Assembly: GCA_022545705.1 (NCBI GenBank)
Contig: JACZQN010000005.1
Location: 1-47,458, forward strand
DNA: 47,458 nt
Source: Nitrospirota bacterium
GTDB lineage: Bacteria; Nitrospirota; Nitrospiria; Nitrospirales; Nitrospiraceae
Direction of reading: 5' to 3'
The position numbers and the translations under genes were made by a program. The notes under the pieces were generated by a model. That model did no database searches. It was given only the letters and a program-made list of their open reading frames with translations, and had not been told where the DNA came from. This document shows positions 45,619 through 47,458 of the stretch, in pieces; the first letter of the stretch is position 1; every line of letters starts with the position of its first letter.

Positions 45619-47187
45619 ATGGTAGCCAAGATCGAACTCTTTGATGCTGAGTTGCTCCGGAGGTTGATAGACGAGTTTCGTGCATCCATGAGGCGACTTC
45701 TGTTCGACCTGTGTGAGGAGCTGGACGGCGAATCCAGGCGTCAGGCGGCAGTGTTGCAATTGCCGGTGGGATTATTTCGTGAGGTGGCGGACTCGCTCGC
45801 GCGGGAGCATTACTCCAACTGGAAGGTGGTCGGATGGATCGAGGAGTTGAACGAGCTGGTGTATTTCCTCGATCTTCAAGCCCAGCTCCACCGTGAGCGG
45901 AGTCACGAACAGTTCGCGATGGAGCTGCTGGCGGAGTGTGAGGAGCAGTTGTATGAGCACAGTTATCTCGACGAACTGTTCCCGCGCGGTGAGCCTGAGC
46001 CGGTTGGCCTTGCACGGCGACTGTCCGGTCTGTGTGCGCGCCTGGCTCGACAGGCCACCCAAGAGTCTCTGTTTCTTGTGCCGGGTTTGCCCTGTGTCTG
46101 GCTGGCGCGAACGCAGCAAACGAAGTGGACGACGCCATGTGATCTTCGTCCGAACTTTGAGCGGGCGGAGTTGGGCGGATGTGTGTATGCCGGGGTAGAA
46201 GGGGCGTATCTTGCGCCTCCTGCCTCGCTGCGTACCAGACTCTCCGCGCGGACTGATCAAGCCACTCTGCTCATCCGGCCCGACGGAATCCAATTGAGGA
46301 TCGGCGGGCAGATCGTCCCGCTGCTCACGCCTGATGGACTCCACTGCTCGCCCTGGCAGTACGTGCCGCCCTGCTATGTGCAGCCGGGCGGCCTGACACT
46401 TGGACCGGCGCTTGTGTATGGGAAGGATGCTTCGCCTTGCCGGGTTGCCCCGCCGCCTCCAGGACTTGCCGAACGCCTTCAGCGGGCGCTGGCGGTGATT
46501 GAGTCGGCGTGGCCGGCTGGCGGGGGGAATGTCGCGTGTTTGACGTCGAGGATTGTGCCGTTGAAGGCCCGCGGAGTGGTGAGCTTCAGCTATCGCCACC
46601 GGCCCGGCCTCTCATTTATCAATTGCTTCGATCGTGATGCGTTGGATTTGATCGATGACCTGCTGCACGAGAATAGCCATCATCACCTGAATCTGCTGTT
46701 GCGGAAGTACGTCCTGATTCGGAAAACCCATTACCGTGAGGTCTTGTATTCTCCCTGGCGTCGCACCCTTCGGCCGTTGCGCGGGATTCTCCACGCATCC
46801 TTCACGTTCACGATGGGCGCCATTCTGTTTGAGCGCCTCTCAGCCTGGGCAGGGTCAAGGACACGCCCAGGCGGCGCCCGGAGTGATGGAAGAGGAAAGG
46901 CGGGGCTGACCGCGAAGGAAGTGCTCCGCGCCCGCTTCCGGTGCCTGGAGGAGGTTGAGTCGGTCCAGTACTCGATGCGGGATCTGACCCATGCCGCGAA
47001 CAGCCTCGGCTGGTTGAGCGGCGCGGGCGGGTTGTTAGTCTCTGAGCTTCAGGGCCAGATTGCAGGCGTTCGGCGGCGGATCGCCCCTTATCGGCGTGCC
47101 ATTCTCCGTTCCCGGTATGGTGCCGCGTTACGACGGCAGCAGCGTGAACTGGCAGCCGCTCGCACCACCTATCGGCCCCTGACGTGA
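45619..47187 (+). CDS. HExxH-motif protein, similar to the putative peptide-modification (peptide beta-hydroxylase) family
   Basis: A 522-residue protein with no signal peptide. Residues 1-~345 are mixed and unfamiliar. The metal motif is LLHENSHHHLNLLLR (His350, Glu351, His354). It is followed by REVLYSPWRRTLRPLRGILHASFTF, which closely matches the order YxxPWRxDPRPLxGxLHGxYAF in the family described as 'HEXXH motif domain, putative peptide modification' (TIGR04267). Members of that family act in RiPP pathways, and some are 2-oxoglutarate-dependent peptide beta-hydroxylases. No precursor peptide, radical SAM or transporter gene is adjacent, so it is an orphan here. A C-terminal basic helix (RRRIAPYRRAILRSRYGAALRRQQRELAAA) is distinctive. 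A 217-bp palindromic element follows 18 bases after the stop. Confidence 0.65.
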   Translation: MVAKIELFDAELLRRLIDEFRASMRRLLFDLCEELDGESRRQAAVLQLPVGLFREVADSLAREHYSNWKVVGWIEELNELVYFLDLQAQLHRERSHEQFAMELLAECEEQLYEHSYLDELFPRGEPEPVGLARRLSGLCARLARQATQESLFLVPGLPCVWLARTQQTKWTTPCDLRPNFERAELGGCVYAGVEGAYLAPPASLRTRLSARTDQATLLIRPDGIQLRIGGQIVPLLTPDGLHCSPWQYVPPCYVQPGGLTLGPALVYGKDASPCRVAPPPPGLAERLQRALAVIESAWPAGGGNVACLTSRIVPLKARGVVSFSYRHRPGLSFINCFDRDALDLIDDLLHENSHHHLNLLLRKYVLIRKTHYREVLYSPWRRTLRPLRGILHASFTFTMGAILFERLSAWAGSRTRPGGARSDGRGKAGLTAKEVLRARFRCLEEVESVQYSMRDLTHAANSLGWLSGAGGLLVSELQGQIAGVRRRIAPYRRAILRSRYGAALRRQQRELAAARTTYRPLT

Positions 47188-47205
47188 CGATTCTAGCGGC
47201 TTGTC

Positions 47206-47422
47206 CTAGCCCACATTATTCATGACGGTTCGTCGCGAAATCGCGGAGTCGCGCAGCGAGACGGGCGCGTGGAGCCGCGAAGGACCGAGACGTACTTGAA
47301 CAGTACGTCGAGGGACTGAGTGGCGAGCCCGCCCGCCTGCATGCAGCAGTAGCCGCATGCAGGCTGGTCGCAGCCGCGAATCCGCGATTGCAGCAGAAGT
47401 GTTCATGAATAATGTGGGCTAG
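47206..47422. mobile_element. 217-bp nested palindromic element with perfect 20-bp inverted ends
   Basis: Inverted ends at 47206-47225 and 47403-47422 (ctagcccacattattcatga and its exact complement) match at 20 of 20 positions. Inside, 47239-47252 and 47376-47389 pair at 13 of 14. Two hairpins sit in the middle: 47289-47296 with 47302-47309 (8 bp perfect), and 47335-47344 with 47355-47364 (10 bp perfect, 10-base loop). The whole can fold into a multi-branched structure. It holds only short ORFs with no family features. It looks like a small non-autonomous element (MITE-like) or a structured repeat; no transposase gene is in the window. Confidence 0.7.
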
Positions 47423-47458
47423 AGCTGCAACGATTACGTTGCTACCCCTGCTTCCAAA

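Noticed and set aside
47222-47299. Small plus-strand ORF starting with ATG inside the palindromic element, as a possible peptide precursor for the HExxH protein
   Set aside because: It has no ribosome site, is dominated by Arg, Glu and Ser from the palindromic arms, and has no leader/core pattern.

Overview
The window looks like a chromosomal contig from a GC-rich (about 58-60%, by eye) Gram-negative-type bacterium. Signal peptides, a lipoprotein, a sugar ABC importer, a sigma-54 activator, GDP-fucose genes and a MurNAc-salvage-like gene pair all fit that. The mix of genes (TtuA/TtuB-type thiolation pair, DUF72, DUF1015, AMMECR1, DUF151, cyclase/HD-GYP fusion) and the small word-repeat hairpins between genes remind me of Nitrospira-like bacteria. 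There is no rRNA or other marker gene here, so the taxon is a guess.

Layout. (1) 1-10576, plus strand: a surface-polysaccharide locus. It has a chimeric ORF at the window edge (Lgt fragment joined to a glycosyltransferase tail), gmd and fcl for GDP-L-fucose, an AsnB-type amidotransferase, two GT4 glycosyltransferases, a WecA/TagO-like lipid-carrier sugar-phosphate transferase, a UDP-galactopyranose-mutase/amine-oxidase-like flavoprotein and a DegT-type sugar aminotransferase. Together they can make activated deoxy- and amino-sugars, start a glycan on undecaprenyl phosphate and extend it. (2) 10.6-12.9 kb, plus strand: a periplasmic trypsin-like protease, a CBS-pair protein and a small zinc-ribbon protein. 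(3) 12.9-22.0 kb, minus strand: ilvD, marC, a DnaJ-like chaperone, a complete binding-protein-first sugar ABC importer (SBP-permease-permease-ATPase, all overlapping or nearly so), and a TtuA/TtuB-like tRNA thiolation pair. (4) 22.1-25.7 kb: VanZ-like protein, an aldo/keto reductase, and divergently an AmgK/MurU-like kinase and nucleotidyltransferase pair. (5) 25.7-30.4 kb: a frameshifted TPR-like gene, a membrane-bound nucleotide cyclase/TPR/HD-GYP fusion, a DUF72 gene, and a decayed strip with a P-type metal-ATPase remnant and an IS110-like transposase tail. (6) 30.4-34.9 kb, minus strand: an orphan sigma-54 response regulator overlapping DUF1015, then AMMECR1 and a polyprenyl diphosphate synthase. 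(7) 35.2-41.1 kb, plus strand: gltB-gltD glutamate synthase. (8) 41.2-47.5 kb: an unknown polytopic membrane protein, an unknown coiled-coil lipoprotein, an unknown exported protein, an MBL hydrolase, an exported DUF151 protein and a 522-residue HExxH protein resembling the peptide-modifying HExxH family. A 217-bp nested palindromic element with perfect 20-bp inverted ends follows it.

Strongest leads: the orphan HExxH protein beside the palindromic element; the sulfur-carrier protein whose di-glycine is buried behind an 11-residue tail encoded by an intergenic-type repeat; the cyclase/HD-GYP fusion with lost catalytic residues; and possible leaderless starts downstream of good sigma-70 promoters. 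I saw no tRNA, rRNA, CRISPR array or phage genes. Residue positions were counted by hand, and family calls rest on motif recognition, not searches.
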